DNA of 64,000 bases from DASUWK01 sp036378435 (GCA_036378435.1 DASUWK010000056.1:62001-126000); one strand, 5' to 3'. Shown: positions 1-9,242, numbered from the stretch's first letter. A program made the numbers and translations. Notes: a model not told the origin generated them from the sequence alone.

Positions 1-36
1 AGGCACGCCCTTAACGGTAATGTCCGCCGGCCCAGC

Positions 37-42
37 TAGCCT
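37..42 (+). promoter_or_regulatory. Leaderless -10 box (TAGCCT) of the GNAT gene
   Basis: TAGCCT lies six bases (ggtgag) before the GTG start at 49, so transcription would begin at or next to the start codon. No Shine-Dalgarno sequence fits in this space. The same TANNNT plus 6-9 base layout recurs at several other genes here, which supports the call. Confidence 0.55.
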
Positions 43-48
43 GGTGAG

Positions 49-672
49 GTGGCCCGCCCGCTGCCCCTCGCCCTCCCCGACCCGGTGCCGGGCGTCCTCG
101 CCGACGGAACCGTCCTGCGCTTTGTGCCGGTCACCCCGGCGCACCGCGAACAGCTCCGCCGCGGGTTCGACGAGACCTCGCCCGAATCGCGCTACCGGCG
201 CTTCCTGACGCCGCTGAGCCGCCTCACGGAGGAGCAGCTCGACTACCTAACCAACGTGGACTTCGTGAACCACGTCGCCTGGGGCGCCGAGGTGGCCGAG
301 ACGTCGAGAGGGATCGCCATCGGCCGCTGGATCCGGCTTCAGGGCGAGCCGGAGACCGCCGAAGCCGCCATCGCCGTCATCGACGAGTACCACGGCCAGG
401 GCCTCGGTCGCGCGTTGCTGTGGCTGCTTGCGGCGTCGGCCATCGAGCGCGGCGTCAAGCGTTTCCGCGCCGAGATCCTGGCAGACAACGAGCCGATGCT
501 CGCCCTGCTCGAAGGGCTGGGAGCGGAGATCGTCGGGAGGTCGGGCACGGTCCTGGAGGTGTCCATCCCCGTCCCGGCCAGCATTGACGAGCTGCGCGAG
601 GCTGCCGCGCCGAAGATCCTGCGCGCCGCGGCTGAAGGCACGGTGCGCTTCGCACCGATGAAGCTGATCTAG
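49..672 (+). CDS. GNAT-family N-acetyltransferase
   Basis: Predicted acetyl-CoA-dependent N-acetyltransferase of 207 aa; the substrate is unknown. The C-terminal half (about residues 85-170) has the GNAT core: a beta strand AAIAVIDEY followed by the acetyl-CoA pyrophosphate loop YHGQGLGRALL (about 114-124), matching Q/RxxGxG/A, then a helix and the NEPM segment typical of motif B. The N-terminal part ('TVLRFVPVTPAHREQLRRGF') resembles the start of stand-alone bacterial GNATs that modify proteins or small amines. The GTG start is chosen because a TAGCCT box sits six bases upstream, implying a leaderless mRNA. It converges with the small membrane gene on the other strand, overlapping it by four bases. 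The family is secure; the substrate cannot be read. Confidence 0.85.
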   Translation: MARPLPLALPDPVPGVLADGTVLRFVPVTPAHREQLRRGFDETSPESRYRRFLTPLSRLTEEQLDYLTNVDFVNHVAWGAEVAETSRGIAIGRWIRLQGEPETAEAAIAVIDEYHGQGLGRALLWLLAASAIERGVKRFRAEILADNEPMLALLEGLGAEIVGRSGTVLEVSIPVPASIDELREAAAPKILRAAAEGTVRFAPMKLI

Positions 673-878
673 GCGGGCTGCTTTGGCCTGGCGAAGTTGG
701 CGCCGACGAGGCAGAGCACAGCCAGCACGGCGCAGGCGATCGCGTGGGTGTAGTGGTGGGCGTGGGCGGTCCCGCTGGTGGTGAGGAACTGGATGCTGCC
801 GGCTGCGTACAGCCACCCGAGCACGGCGAAGACCACAGCCAGGATCACGAGGAGCACGACGGCAGGCCACCCGCTCAA
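669..878 (-). CDS. Small two-helix membrane protein
   Basis: A 69-aa protein, not recognised. It has two hydrophobic segments (about residues 4-27 and 46-62) joined by a short loop with a His cluster (AHAHHYTHA), and a basic tail (RPKQPA). It probably sits in the cytoplasmic membrane. The TTG start lies eight bases after the uppP stop, so it is likely the last gene of the leftward glycosyltransferase/uppP operon and translated by coupling. The context hints at an envelope role, but this is inference. Coding is supported by the regular hydrophobic pattern and by its fit between two real genes. Confidence 0.6.
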   Translation of the reverse strand: MSGWPAVVLLVILAVVFAVLGWLYAAGSIQFLTTSGTAHAHHYTHAIACAVLAVLCLVGANFARPKQPA

Positions 879-886
879 TTCATGTC

Positions 887-1750
887 TCAGCGTATCAAGG
901 CCAACGTCACGACCCCGATGGCCACGGAGTAGAGCGCGTACGGATCGAGCCGGCCGACCTTGAAGTAACGGATCAGGAAGGCGGCGCTCGCGTAGGCGGC
1001 CAGGCCTGAGATGACGGCCCCGGCGAGATAGGCGCCGAGGGGGACTCTTGGCGCGAACAGGTACGGCACCTCGAGCACGCCGGCAGCTCCGATGATCGGC
1101 GTCGCCAGCAGGAATGCGAACCGCGCCGCTTCCTGGTGCCGAAGGCCGGCCAGCAGGCCGCCGGCCATCGCCGAGCCCGAGCGCGATATGCCTGGCAGCA
1201 GAGACAGCGCCTGGGCGGCGCCCACGAGCACGGCCGCGCGGTAGCTGAGCTTGCCGAGGTCGCCGAAGGCCTCCTCCTGCTCCTCGCGCCCCAGCTCGCC
1301 GACGGCGGCGCGGCGCTCGGCACGGCGGCGCAGCCGCTCAGCGGCGAACAAGATGCCGCCGTTGACGATCAGGAAGCCGGCGGCCTCCAAGGGGTTGGCG
1401 AAGAGCGCCTTCAGCCGGTCCTGGAGAACGATGCCCAGCGCGCCGGCCGGGATGGTGCCGACGACCAGGAGCATCGCAAGGCGCTCCGCCGGCTGCTCGA
1501 CGCGGCCGCGCACGGCGGCGCGGACGAATCCGCGCACGATCAGCACCCAGTCCCGCCAGTAAAGGATCAGCAGCGCGGTGGCGGTCCCGAGATGGAGCAG
1601 CACGAGGAAGGGCACGAAGCTGGGGTCGGACTGGTTGTACCGCCAGTGCAGGAGGGTCGGGACGATCACCGCGTGCCCCAGCGAGGAGACCGGGAACAGC
1701 TCGGTGATGCCCTGCAGCAGGGCAAGGAAGAGGATCTGGGCCAGGTTCAC
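887..1750 (-). CDS. uppP: Undecaprenyl-diphosphatase UppP (BacA)
   Basis: Integral membrane phosphatase, 287 aa, that converts undecaprenyl diphosphate to the monophosphate, recycling the lipid carrier of cell-wall and polysaccharide synthesis; family members can confer bacitracin tolerance. Both signature motifs are visible: QGITELFPVSSLGH at residues 13-26 (consensus QGxTExxPxSSxxH) and PGISRSG at about 186-192. About eight hydrophobic segments are present and the length is usual for the family. The GTG start shares a GTGA junction with the stop of the upstream membrane glycosyltransferase gene, so the two are translationally coupled. Sitting downstream of two glycosyltransferases fits supply of polyprenyl-phosphate for surface glycan assembly. 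Confidence 0.95.
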   Translation of the reverse strand: MNLAQILFLALLQGITELFPVSSLGHAVIVPTLLHWRYNQSDPSFVPFLVLLHLGTATALLILYWRDWVLIVRGFVRAAVRGRVEQPAERLAMLLVVGTIPAGALGIVLQDRLKALFANPLEAAGFLIVNGGILFAAERLRRRAERRAAVGELGREEQEEAFGDLGKLSYRAAVLVGAAQALSLLPGISRSGSAMAGGLLAGLRHQEAARFAFLLATPIIGAAGVLEVPYLFAPRVPLGAYLAGAVISGLAAYASAAFLIRYFKVGRLDPYALYSVAIGVVTLALIR

Positions 1751-3480
1751 GCCTTAAGTCCTCGCCAGATGCTGACGTCCGCTATCCGTTCTGGCGAGCG
1801 CCCTAGAAGCTGGGTGAACATCGCCACCATCCGGTCGCGGTGAGGCGTGACGTCGGCGACGATCACCGTGTCGGCGCCGTCGTTCCGCAGGTCGGCCAGC
1901 AGGCGCGCGGCCTCGTCGCCGGCCAGGTCGCCGCCGTGGCTGCCATCCTCGATCGAGTTCATGACCGTCTCGAGCGAAGTGACCGGTGAGCCGACGAACT
2001 CGGTGCCATGCGGGTCGGCGTAGAGGAAGTAGCCGCCGACGAGGCGGAACCGCATCGCCGCGACCGACTGCCAGACCATGCCCTGCTCGACCGACTCGAG
2101 CGGCCACGGCGCCAGCACGACGACGTCACCCTGCGGCAGCACGTCGACGGCGGTGGTCGCGAAAAACCGGGGCACCGGCTGCGCGAAGCTCCAGGGCAGG
2201 CTCGGCAGCCACGTCAACACGATCAGGCCTGTCACGGCGGTGGCCACGAGCCGCCGGCGGCCCGAGCCCTGCAGCACCCAGCGGTCCACGAAAAAGGCCG
2301 CGAGGACCACCACGACGGTGGTCGTGTAGAGGCTGAAGCGTGCGGGCAGCGCGTTGTTGAGCAGCGGCAGCTTGGTCCAGAGCGCGCCCGGAAGCGGCAT
2401 CGGAGTCGCGTCGCCGCGGACGTGGAGGTGGCTCCCGAGCGAGACGATCACGCAGGCCGCGCCCACGAGCGCCATCACCCGCACCGTTCGGTCGCGCCAG
2501 CGCGCGATCGCCAAGACGCAGGTGGCGACGAGAAGGGGCAGACCGATGTAGCCCGAGTTCTCATAGAGATCCCCCGTGATCGAGCCCAATGCCCCGGTGG
2601 CGCCCGGGGGCACGAAAGCCTGCACCGGGGTGGGCAGCGCGAGGTTGGCGAGGTCGATCACAAACCGGCCCTCCTCGTGGAAGGTGGTTCCAAGCGCGGG
2701 CCGGTGCGGGCCGAGGAACTGGGTGTAAAGCGGCCAGGCCGCGATCACGGCGAACGCCATGACCGCGATCGCCAGGGCGCGGAGCACGTAAGCCGCGCGA
2801 CCGGCGCTCCAGCGTCGCGCCACCGCCACGACCGCCGCCAGGACGATCAGCGCGAAGAGCACCGCCGTTGCCACGTATTCCTCCAGCACCAGCAGCTGCG
2901 CGCCCATGAGCACGCCGATCGCCGCGCCCAGCCGCCAAGCCGGGTAGCGCTGGCGGACCAGTACCTCGTCGAGCGCGATCGCCAGCAGTGGTACGAAGGC
3001 GACTACGAGCGTCGACAGGTGGGCGCGGCCCTGGGCCAGCATGTAGGGGCTGAACGTGAAGAGCAGGCCGGCGAACGCGCTCGCCGGGACGCTGGCGCCG
3101 AAGTGGCGCGCCGCCAGGTATGCGCACCAACCGCTGACGGCCATCGCGACCGGGACCAGGAGGTTGTAGGCGGCGATCGGCCCGACCAGGCCGGTCAGGG
3201 GGCTGGCCAGCACCGCGACCAGCGGGTTCGACGTGTTCCACATCAGGTTGATGCCGGCGGGGTGGTTCATGTAGTCGCTGAGCAGAGGGTTGACGTGGGC
3301 CCAGGCCGCGTAGCGGAACCAGCCGAGGAACCACGTGTACTCGTCCGGGTCGCCGGACACCCCGATCGCTCGAGTCCCGAGGTTCGTCCACACCGGCAGA
3401 GCCCAGACGGCCGCGGCCACCAGGAGCAGTAGGAGGACGAGGCCCGCTTGAAGCGGCGCCCGCTGCCGCGGCGGCGTCAA
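1747..3480 (-). CDS. Polytopic membrane glycosyltransferase (GT-C-like)
   Basis: About 577 aa with a long run of transmembrane helices and a soluble C-terminal part of roughly 120 aa. After the first helix comes an acidic loop motif (GVSGDPDEYTWFLGW) like the catalytic DxD/DE loop of GT-C enzymes that take sugars from polyprenyl-phosphate donors on the outer face of the membrane. The exact family (mannosyltransferase, YfhO-like) cannot be fixed by eye. The open frame extends far upstream, but that part is antisense-like, Arg/Gly-rich sequence inside the GT2 gene. I choose the TTG at 3480, which overlaps the GT2 stop as TTGA and places the first helix at the N-terminus. It is coupled downstream to uppP. 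Confidence 0.75.
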   Translation of the reverse strand: MTPPRQRAPLQAGLVLLLLLVAAAVWALPVWTNLGTRAIGVSGDPDEYTWFLGWFRYAAWAHVNPLLSDYMNHPAGINLMWNTSNPLVAVLASPLTGLVGPIAAYNLLVPVAMAVSGWCAYLAARHFGASVPASAFAGLLFTFSPYMLAQGRAHLSTLVVAFVPLLAIALDEVLVRQRYPAWRLGAAIGVLMGAQLLVLEEYVATAVLFALIVLAAVVAVARRWSAGRAAYVLRALAIAVMAFAVIAAWPLYTQFLGPHRPALGTTFHEEGRFVIDLANLALPTPVQAFVPPGATGALGSITGDLYENSGYIGLPLLVATCVLAIARWRDRTVRVMALVGAACVIVSLGSHLHVRGDATPMPLPGALWTKLPLLNNALPARFSLYTTTVVVVLAAFFVDRWVLQGSGRRRLVATAVTGLIVLTWLPSLPWSFAQPVPRFFATTAVDVLPQGDVVVLAPWPLESVEQGMVWQSVAAMRFRLVGGYFLYADPHGTEFVGSPVTSLETVMNSIEDGSHGGDLAGDEAARLLADLRNDGADTVIVADVTPHRDRMVAMFTQLLGRSPERIADVSIWRGLKA

Positions 3481-4211
3481 GCGCTGGGCGCTGGGCGGCC
3501 GATCTCGACCGGGGGCGGAGCCGGCGGCCCGGCGACCCGCCAGGCGATCAGCTTGCCCAGGATCACGAGCCCGTCGGAGGGCTTGGTGCCCTTGTCGCGG
3601 TCGAGGTAGAGCGAGGGGATGCGAACCTCGCGCCACGGGATGCGCGCGGCCGCCAGCCGGACCAGCATCTCCGTCTCGACGGCATAGCCGGGCGAGGCCC
3701 AGCGGAGCCGCTCCAGCGCCGCCGGCGTGAAGGCCCGCAGGCCGCATTGGCTGTCGGAGACACGCAGGCCGTAGAGGACGGCCACGGCGCCCGAGAGCAG
3801 CCGGTTGCCGAACCTGAAAAGGCGGGGCATCTCGGCGGTGAAGTCGCGCGCTCCGAGGCTTACCTCAGCCGCGCCGTCAAGGATGGGCGCCACCAGCGCG
3901 GGTATGTCCTCTGGCCGGTGCTGCCCGTCGGCGTCCATCACCACGATCACCGCGGCGCCGTTCTGCAGAGCCGCGCTCACACCGGCCAGCAGGGCCGCGC
4001 CCTTGCCGCGGTTGCCGCTCAAGCGCACCACCGCCGCGCCGGCGCGAGTTGCCGCCTCTGCGGTGCCATCCGAGGAGCCATCGTCGACGACCGTCGGAGC
4101 CAGCAGTGGGACCTCGAACTTGACCGCGGCGAGTCGCTCCAGCACGGCGGGCAGACGGCCGGCCTCGTTGTGTGCGGGAATGACGACCGCGAGGGGCCCA
4201 AAAGATCGCAT
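3477..4211 (-). CDS. GT2-family glycosyltransferase (polyprenyl-phosphate sugar synthase-like)
   Basis: A 244-aa cytoplasmic GT-A enzyme of the DPM1/GtrB type, likely loading a nucleotide-activated sugar onto polyprenyl phosphate. Visible motifs are the N-terminal VVIPAHNEAGRL, the nucleotide-binding VVDDGSSDGT (about residues 40-50), the metal site VVMDADGQHRPEDIP (about 90-104), and the acceptor-region segment SDSQCGLRAF. No C-terminal membrane helices follow, so it resembles the short dolichol-phosphate-mannose-synthase form. It is coupled by a TTGA overlap to the membrane glycosyltransferase, its natural partner because GT-C enzymes use polyprenyl-linked donors, and then to uppP, which recycles the lipid. 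TAGGCT, about ten bases upstream of the ATG, may be an internal promoter. Confidence 0.85.
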   Translation of the reverse strand: MRSFGPLAVVIPAHNEAGRLPAVLERLAAVKFEVPLLAPTVVDDGSSDGTAEAATRAGAAVVRLSGNRGKGAALLAGVSAALQNGAAVIVVMDADGQHRPEDIPALVAPILDGAAEVSLGARDFTAEMPRLFRFGNRLLSGAVAVLYGLRVSDSQCGLRAFTPAALERLRWASPGYAVETEMLVRLAAARIPWREVRIPSLYLDRDKGTKPSDGLVILGKLIAWRVAGPPAPPPVEIGRPAPSA

Positions 4212-4236
4212 GGGCCTTAAAGCCTAAAGGCCGGGA

Positions 4237-5958
4237 TCACCCGCCAAGCCGGTCGACCTCCCGCTCCACCAGGTCCACCAACGGGGCCATCTTGCCGGCG
4301 TCGAAGACCAGCTCGGCGCCCGCGGCGGCATAGAGCTCGGGCAGCGACCGTGTTCCGCCCAGCGCCAACGCCTTGCGGTACGCGCGGACGGCGGCGGCCT
4401 GGTCGTCGATCGCGTTGCGCCAGACCTGGAGGGCTCCGAACTGAGCTATCCCGTACTCGATGTAGTAGAGCGGGTAGAGGAAGAAGTGGCTCTGCTCGTA
4501 CCAGCGGGCGATCCGCTGCGGCTCGCAGCCGGTCCAGTCGACACCGCGCTCGAACCGACTCCTCAGCTCCAGCCACTTCTGGTCGCGCGCCGCGGCGTCG
4601 GGCGGCTCCGGCTCGGTGTACACCCACTGCTGGAAGGCGTCGACAGACGCGATGTGCGCGAGGCTGACCAGCACCTCCTCGAGATGCGAGATCCGCACCC
4701 TGCGGTAGTCCTCCTCCGAGTAGAAGCCGCCGTCCCGCTTTCTGAGGTAGGGGCGCGCGAGGAGCTCCATGCCCATCGATGCGACCTCGGCTATCTCCGC
4801 GCCGTACTCCCACTGGAACACGAGGGGCAGCTCCTGGACGACCTCGTAGGCGTGGAACGCGTGGCCGGCCTCGTGGAGCAGGGTGTCGACGTCCGTGGAA
4901 AGGCCGGACGCGTTCTCGAACAGGAACGGCGCCTTGCGGACCGGGAGCGTTGAGCAGTAGGCGCCAGGCGCCTTGCCCGGCCGGCTCATCAGGTCGAGCA
5001 GGTTGCCGTCGACCAGGCGTTGGAAGAACTCGCCGAGCACCGGGTCGACCTTGGTGAAGACGCGCGTGGCGCCCGCCTCGAGCTCCTCCTGAGTCGCGAA
5101 GGGGCGGACCGGCGGCAGGCCCTTGGGGTCCGGCACCGCGACGTGGTTGTCGATCGCGTCCCAGGGCAGGATCGTGGGCGAATCGAGGCCCATGACGGCG
5201 GCCCGGCGCTGGTAGATGCGCTCGACGGCGGGCACCACTGTGGCTTCGACGCCCTCGTGGAAGCGAAGGCAGTCGTCGGGTGTGTAGTCGACCCGGTTCA
5301 ACTGTTGGTGGCCGTAGTCCCGGTAGTTCGCGAAGCCGGCGTTGACAGCCATCTGCCGGCGGGCGGCGAGCAGCTTGTCGTAGATGGCCGCCAGCTCATC
5401 GTGAGCGCCGATATAAGGCTCGAAGTACGCGCGCCAGCCGCGCTCCCGGATTTGGCGGTCGCCCGAGTTGGCGAAGGGACGGACCTGCGGCGGGGTCAGC
5501 TGCTGGCCCTCCCACTGCACGGTCATGGCCCCGACGACCTTGCGATATTCGGAGCCGAGCCGCTCGGTCTCGGCCACCAAGGGCACATTGCTCTCGCGGA
5601 AGAGCTCGATCCGGTTCCGGAAACGCGCGATGGTGGTGTCTAGGTCGGGGCTGCTGTAGCCGCTTTCGACCAGCCTCTGACCGAGGGTGACATACCACTC
5701 CTCGAGCGCCGGCGCCACCTCGCTGGCGAGCCGCAGCGAGACCCGCTCCTTCTCGGCGTCACCCGTGTCGCGGTCGTATTCGATCAAGGCCGTGGCGACA
5801 GCCTCTTCAACGAGCGCCGTCAGGCGGGACCACTCCTGCAGCCACGCCTCGACGTCGGTGAGCGGCTGCTCTGCCAGGTCGCGGAAGTAGCCGACGATCT
5901 CTTCCAAAGACGCATCGCGGAACGCGGCCGGAGAGTCGGGGAGGTTGAGCGTCGTCAC
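4237..5958 (-). CDS. M3-family oligoendopeptidase (PepF-like)
   Basis: Zinc metallopeptidase of 573 aa that cleaves short peptides in the cytoplasm. The zinc motif HEAGH is at residues 362-366, and the downstream third-ligand region (EYGAEIAEVASMGME) carries the expected Glu. The helical N-terminal half and the total length match oligoendopeptidase F-type enzymes. The GTG start is supported by a TAACCT box seven bases upstream in a gap of only 17 bases after the surface-protein stop, so it probably has its own leaderless promoter. It precedes the GT2 gene by 25 bases in the same direction. Substrate preference is unknown. Confidence 0.9.
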   Translation of the reverse strand: MTTLNLPDSPAAFRDASLEEIVGYFRDLAEQPLTDVEAWLQEWSRLTALVEEAVATALIEYDRDTGDAEKERVSLRLASEVAPALEEWYVTLGQRLVESGYSSPDLDTTIARFRNRIELFRESNVPLVAETERLGSEYRKVVGAMTVQWEGQQLTPPQVRPFANSGDRQIRERGWRAYFEPYIGAHDELAAIYDKLLAARRQMAVNAGFANYRDYGHQQLNRVDYTPDDCLRFHEGVEATVVPAVERIYQRRAAVMGLDSPTILPWDAIDNHVAVPDPKGLPPVRPFATQEELEAGATRVFTKVDPVLGEFFQRLVDGNLLDLMSRPGKAPGAYCSTLPVRKAPFLFENASGLSTDVDTLLHEAGHAFHAYEVVQELPLVFQWEYGAEIAEVASMGMELLARPYLRKRDGGFYSEEDYRRVRISHLEEVLVSLAHIASVDAFQQWVYTEPEPPDAAARDQKWLELRSRFERGVDWTGCEPQRIARWYEQSHFFLYPLYYIEYGIAQFGALQVWRNAIDDQAAAVRAYRKALALGGTRSLPELYAAAGAELVFDAGKMAPLVDLVEREVDRLGG

Positions 5959-5965
5959 TCCTGCC

Positions 5966-5971
5966 AGGTTA
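5966..5971 (-). promoter_or_regulatory. Leaderless -10 box (TAACCT) of the oligoendopeptidase gene
   Basis: On the minus strand TAACCT is followed by seven bases (ggcagga) and the GTG start. It lies within the 17-base gap behind the surface metalloprotease gene. The ggcagga spacer is weakly SD-like, so a short leader is also possible. Confidence 0.5.
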
Positions 5972-5975
5972 AGGA

Positions 5976-8900
5976 TTAAGAGGTCGCCGCCGACCGCTCC
6001 TTCCAGAAGATCAGCGCGGCGCCCGCCACCAAGATCAGGATCAAGCCCGAGGCCGCCACCAGAGCGATCATCGCGTTCAGGCCGGCGCCCGTGTTGGCCA
6101 GTCCCGCAGCGCTGCCGCCGGCCCCCGGCTTCGAGGTCTTCGGCGCCTGCGACTGACCCGACGCGGTGCCGCTGTTCGCGGCCGCCGGGGCCGCGTTGAC
6201 GGTGGTGGAAGGAGGCGCCGACGCCTGCTCGGGGTTGTAGACGGCCGCCGGGTGGATCGCGAAGATCGCGCCCGAGTGAGACGCGGCCGCCTGCAGGCTC
6301 ATCTTGTGCGGCGTCGAGGCGGACTGGTTGACGCCCTGGGCGTGGAGCGCGGCGTTGCGCATCGCGTACATCGCGTGGAGGTAGTCGCCGCGCTGGAACA
6401 GCGCGCTGGACAGGTTGACGTCCTGGCGCATCAGCTTCAGCCGGCGCAGGGTCTCCGCGGACGGCTGCGTGCGACCGGCCATGGCGTCACGGAAGTAGTT
6501 GTCAGCCATCCAGTCCTGGGCCTGCTTCAGGTACTCGGCCGTGTGGCCGTACATCAGCCGGTCCTGGTCGATGTTCTCGTAGATGCTGTAGTCGCCCGCG
6601 TAGGTCGTGGGCGAGGCCGAGATGTCGTACAGCCACTTCAGCATCGAGTAGTAGTACTGCCACTGACCGTTGCCGGCTTTCTGCACCGAAGCCGTGCCGT
6701 CATGTGGGTGCGGGAGCCCGAGGAAGTGGGACGACTCGTGGATCATCACGTAGGTCAGACCGTAGTTGTGACGGAACGTGTCGGGGATGCCGTTGCAGCC
6801 CGGCGCGGCCGGCGAGCTCTGCGCGCACTGGATGGCCTGATAAGGCACGAGATCGTCGTTGACGTTGTCGATCTGCCCCCAGCCCTCGCCGTTGTTCGCT
6901 GCGGCGGCGATGCCGCCGACCAGCAGGGGCAGGGCCGCGTCCCACTTCTGCGGGAACATCACGTTCAGGACCGGCACGGTGAAGGCCCCGTTGTACAGCG
7001 GCGCGAACTGTGAGCGGTGCTCATCGATGTAGTCGCGGATGTAGCCGACGTCGACGGCGTAGTCGAAGGTCGTCTGGCCGGCGATGCTGACCGCCTCGCC
7101 GGTGCCGTGGGCCTTGCCGTCCTCGATCGCCTGCTGCAGGCCGTCCGGCGTCTCCAGGGCGGAGCTGCCGTTGCAGTTCGGGTCCGGAATGAGCGGCAGG
7201 GCGAGACCGACCTGCTGCCCGACGAGCAGCTGGGCGTAGTTCGCGTTGCCGACCTCGGGCACGTGGTACTGGGCGCAGCCGAGCACCCGGTTGACCGAAG
7301 GACCGGGGATGAACGAGGCGTACGGGGCCGCGGTCGAGAGCTCCTGCCGGGCGTAGTCGCCGATGTCGACCTTGCTGATGTCGACTGAATACAGGTCGCC
7401 CTCGGACGGCAGCGAGTAGTGGTCGACGATCTGAGTCGTCGCCATCACGTAGACGTCGTTCGGGATGGGCCGGTAGAGGTAGGCGCCGACGTACTTGAAG
7501 GCGATGCCCTGCGTGATCTCCCAGCCCATGACCTGGCCGAGGGTGTTGCCGCCGGCCTGGAGCGGATCCAGCGGCAGCGACCCGTTCCAGCGCGGGTTGT
7601 TGTGGTAGTCCCAGATGGGCGGATCGAACGCGGCCGAGCCGCCGTCGGGCGCGACCGTGGTCGCGACCCAGTTGGCGCGCTCGTAGGTCGAGGGCGCAGC
7701 GCCGAGGTCGAGGATGCTGAAGCGGTAGCGACCGCCCCATCCCCGTCCGTTGTCGACGAAGGCCGGGTCGCCGTAGTCCGGGTCGACGACGTGCGACGCG
7801 GTCCACCACGAGTGGTAGTGGTCGGTGCGGAAGTAGTTCGACGCGTAGCTCGGCGTGAACGTGTCCAGCAGGAAGAAGGTCACGCCGGTGTTCGCCCCCT
7901 GCGGGTCGCTATCGAGATTGACGGCGGCCTTGCCGTTCTTGTTCCAGAAGTTGTCGCGGATCGCGCCCGGGTCGGGGTTGAGGAAAGCCCCGCCGATCGT
8001 CGTGCCGGTCTTGAGGTCTGTGAAGGCGGCCTTGTAGCGGGCGTCGAAGCGGTGGTTCTGGATCCAGTCCTCCACGTTGGGGCCGTCGATCTCGTCGACG
8101 GTGCTCGTGTCCGTGACCGAGGGGCCGCCGAAGAGGGCGGCGTCCGTCGAGTTGTACTTGGCCAGGTAGGCGCCCTCGAATGGAGCCGGCACGGTCGTCT
8201 CGGGCACGTGCGACTGGTTCAGGGAGTGACCCACCGTGGTGGCGCTCTTCATCTCGCTGAAGAGGTCCTGCGTCCACTGGTCGCTGGCTTCGAGGAAGTG
8301 GTAGTCCATCTGGAAGCGCAGGGGCTCGAAGTAGGGCACATTCCCGCTTGCGTTGTAGTTCGGGTCGCCGGCTGAATCGGTCGCGGTGTAGTGGCTCGTC
8401 TCGTGCTGAATGAGGCCCGAGCCTGGCAGGTCATTGGCGTCGCCGCCGTCGGCGCTCTGCTTCTCGGCGACCGACGGACGGAACTCGGTGGTGAGGTTGC
8501 CCTGGAGCTGTGAGAGGTCGTCCGACGTGGGCTTCCAGCCGGCGAACACGATGTTCACGCGCTGGGTGCGCGTGAGGTGCGCGGTCAGCTGGGCCAGCGT
8601 CTCCTTTGCGTACGAGAGGTCGTGGCTGTGCGTCAGGACGGCTTCGCCGGTGTAAGCCTCGTTGTGGATGTTGACGGCGGCGACACGGACGGTCCAGGCG
8701 CCGGGCTGCGGGTCTGCGATCGCGAGCTCGTCGAACGGCATCGTCGTCTGGTTGCCGCAGCCCTTCTCGTAGCTGCTCGAGTCACAGCCGATGCCGCCGC
8801 CGCCGTGGAGATTGCCGGCGGGGTCGATGACGTACATGAAGGCCTGCCACGCGCTGTGCTGCCAGGTGACCTTCACGTACAGCGTCGAGGGGCTGACGCC

Positions 8901-9194
8901 GGAGGGAACCGTGATCTTGGTGTCCTCACAGTCGCCCAGGGTGCTGGGGCTGCAGGTGGTGGGAGAGGTCGGCGTGGCCACGTTGGAGTCGCTGCCGGGC
9001 GAGTGGAGAGTGACGCCCTGCCAGGCGCAGGGGGCGCTCGCCTGGCCCGCCGCCGGCGCAGCCAGGTTGCAGCTGGGCGCCGTGTAGGCGTCGGCGGCAG
9101 CGTGCAGCCCAGACACGGGGGCGCCCGCGATGGCTGCGAACAGGACGACGACCGCGAGCACGAGCATGCGTGCATAGCCGTGAATGGACTTCAA
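5976..9194 (-). CDS. Cell-wall-anchored metzincin-type metalloprotease (LANTG sortase substrate)
   Basis: Exported protein of 1072 aa. Residues 1-35 form a signal peptide (basic start, hydrophobic core, Ala-rich cleavage region). Residues about 95-190 look like a beta-sandwich pre-peptidase domain. The long middle region shows no motif I recognise. HESSHFLGLPH at 819-829 exactly matches the metzincin zinc signature HExxHxxGxxH, and YYSM at 848-851 could supply the Met-turn. The C-terminus has a Pro/Ser/Ala-rich linker, LANTG at 1032-1036, a hydrophobic helix and a short tail (WKERSAATS). This is the sorting signal of LAxTG proteins handled by class E sortases; no sortase is in the window. A second His motif, QHETSH at 264-269, lies in the middle region. 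TTG start with a strong GAGGAGAGG ribosome site. Substrate unknown. Confidence 0.8.
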   Translation of the reverse strand: MKSIHGYARMLVLAVVVLFAAIAGAPVSGLHAAADAYTAPSCNLAAPAAGQASAPCAWQGVTLHSPGSDSNVATPTSPTTCSPSTLGDCEDTKITVPSGVSPSTLYVKVTWQHSAWQAFMYVIDPAGNLHGGGGIGCDSSSYEKGCGNQTTMPFDELAIADPQPGAWTVRVAAVNIHNEAYTGEAVLTHSHDLSYAKETLAQLTAHLTRTQRVNIVFAGWKPTSDDLSQLQGNLTTEFRPSVAEKQSADGGDANDLPGSGLIQHETSHYTATDSAGDPNYNASGNVPYFEPLRFQMDYHFLEASDQWTQDLFSEMKSATTVGHSLNQSHVPETTVPAPFEGAYLAKYNSTDAALFGGPSVTDTSTVDEIDGPNVEDWIQNHRFDARYKAAFTDLKTGTTIGGAFLNPDPGAIRDNFWNKNGKAAVNLDSDPQGANTGVTFFLLDTFTPSYASNYFRTDHYHSWWTASHVVDPDYGDPAFVDNGRGWGGRYRFSILDLGAAPSTYERANWVATTVAPDGGSAAFDPPIWDYHNNPRWNGSLPLDPLQAGGNTLGQVMGWEITQGIAFKYVGAYLYRPIPNDVYVMATTQIVDHYSLPSEGDLYSVDISKVDIGDYARQELSTAAPYASFIPGPSVNRVLGCAQYHVPEVGNANYAQLLVGQQVGLALPLIPDPNCNGSSALETPDGLQQAIEDGKAHGTGEAVSIAGQTTFDYAVDVGYIRDYIDEHRSQFAPLYNGAFTVPVLNVMFPQKWDAALPLLVGGIAAAANNGEGWGQIDNVNDDLVPYQAIQCAQSSPAAPGCNGIPDTFRHNYGLTYVMIHESSHFLGLPHPHDGTASVQKAGNGQWQYYYSMLKWLYDISASPTTYAGDYSIYENIDQDRLMYGHTAEYLKQAQDWMADNYFRDAMAGRTQPSAETLRRLKLMRQDVNLSSALFQRGDYLHAMYAMRNAALHAQGVNQSASTPHKMSLQAAASHSGAIFAIHPAAVYNPEQASAPPSTTVNAAPAAANSGTASGQSQAPKTSKPGAGGSAAGLANTGAGLNAMIALVAASGLILILVAGAALIFWKERSAATS

Positions 9195-9242
9195 ATTCCT
9201 CTCCTCACCGCGATTGCGCGAACGGTCCGCCCAGGCGACTGA

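Noticed and set aside
2561..3391. 276-codon minus-strand frame inside the membrane glycosyltransferase gene
   Set aside because: Same strand but other phase, with Arg/Pro/Gly composition typical of high-GC shadows and no motif.
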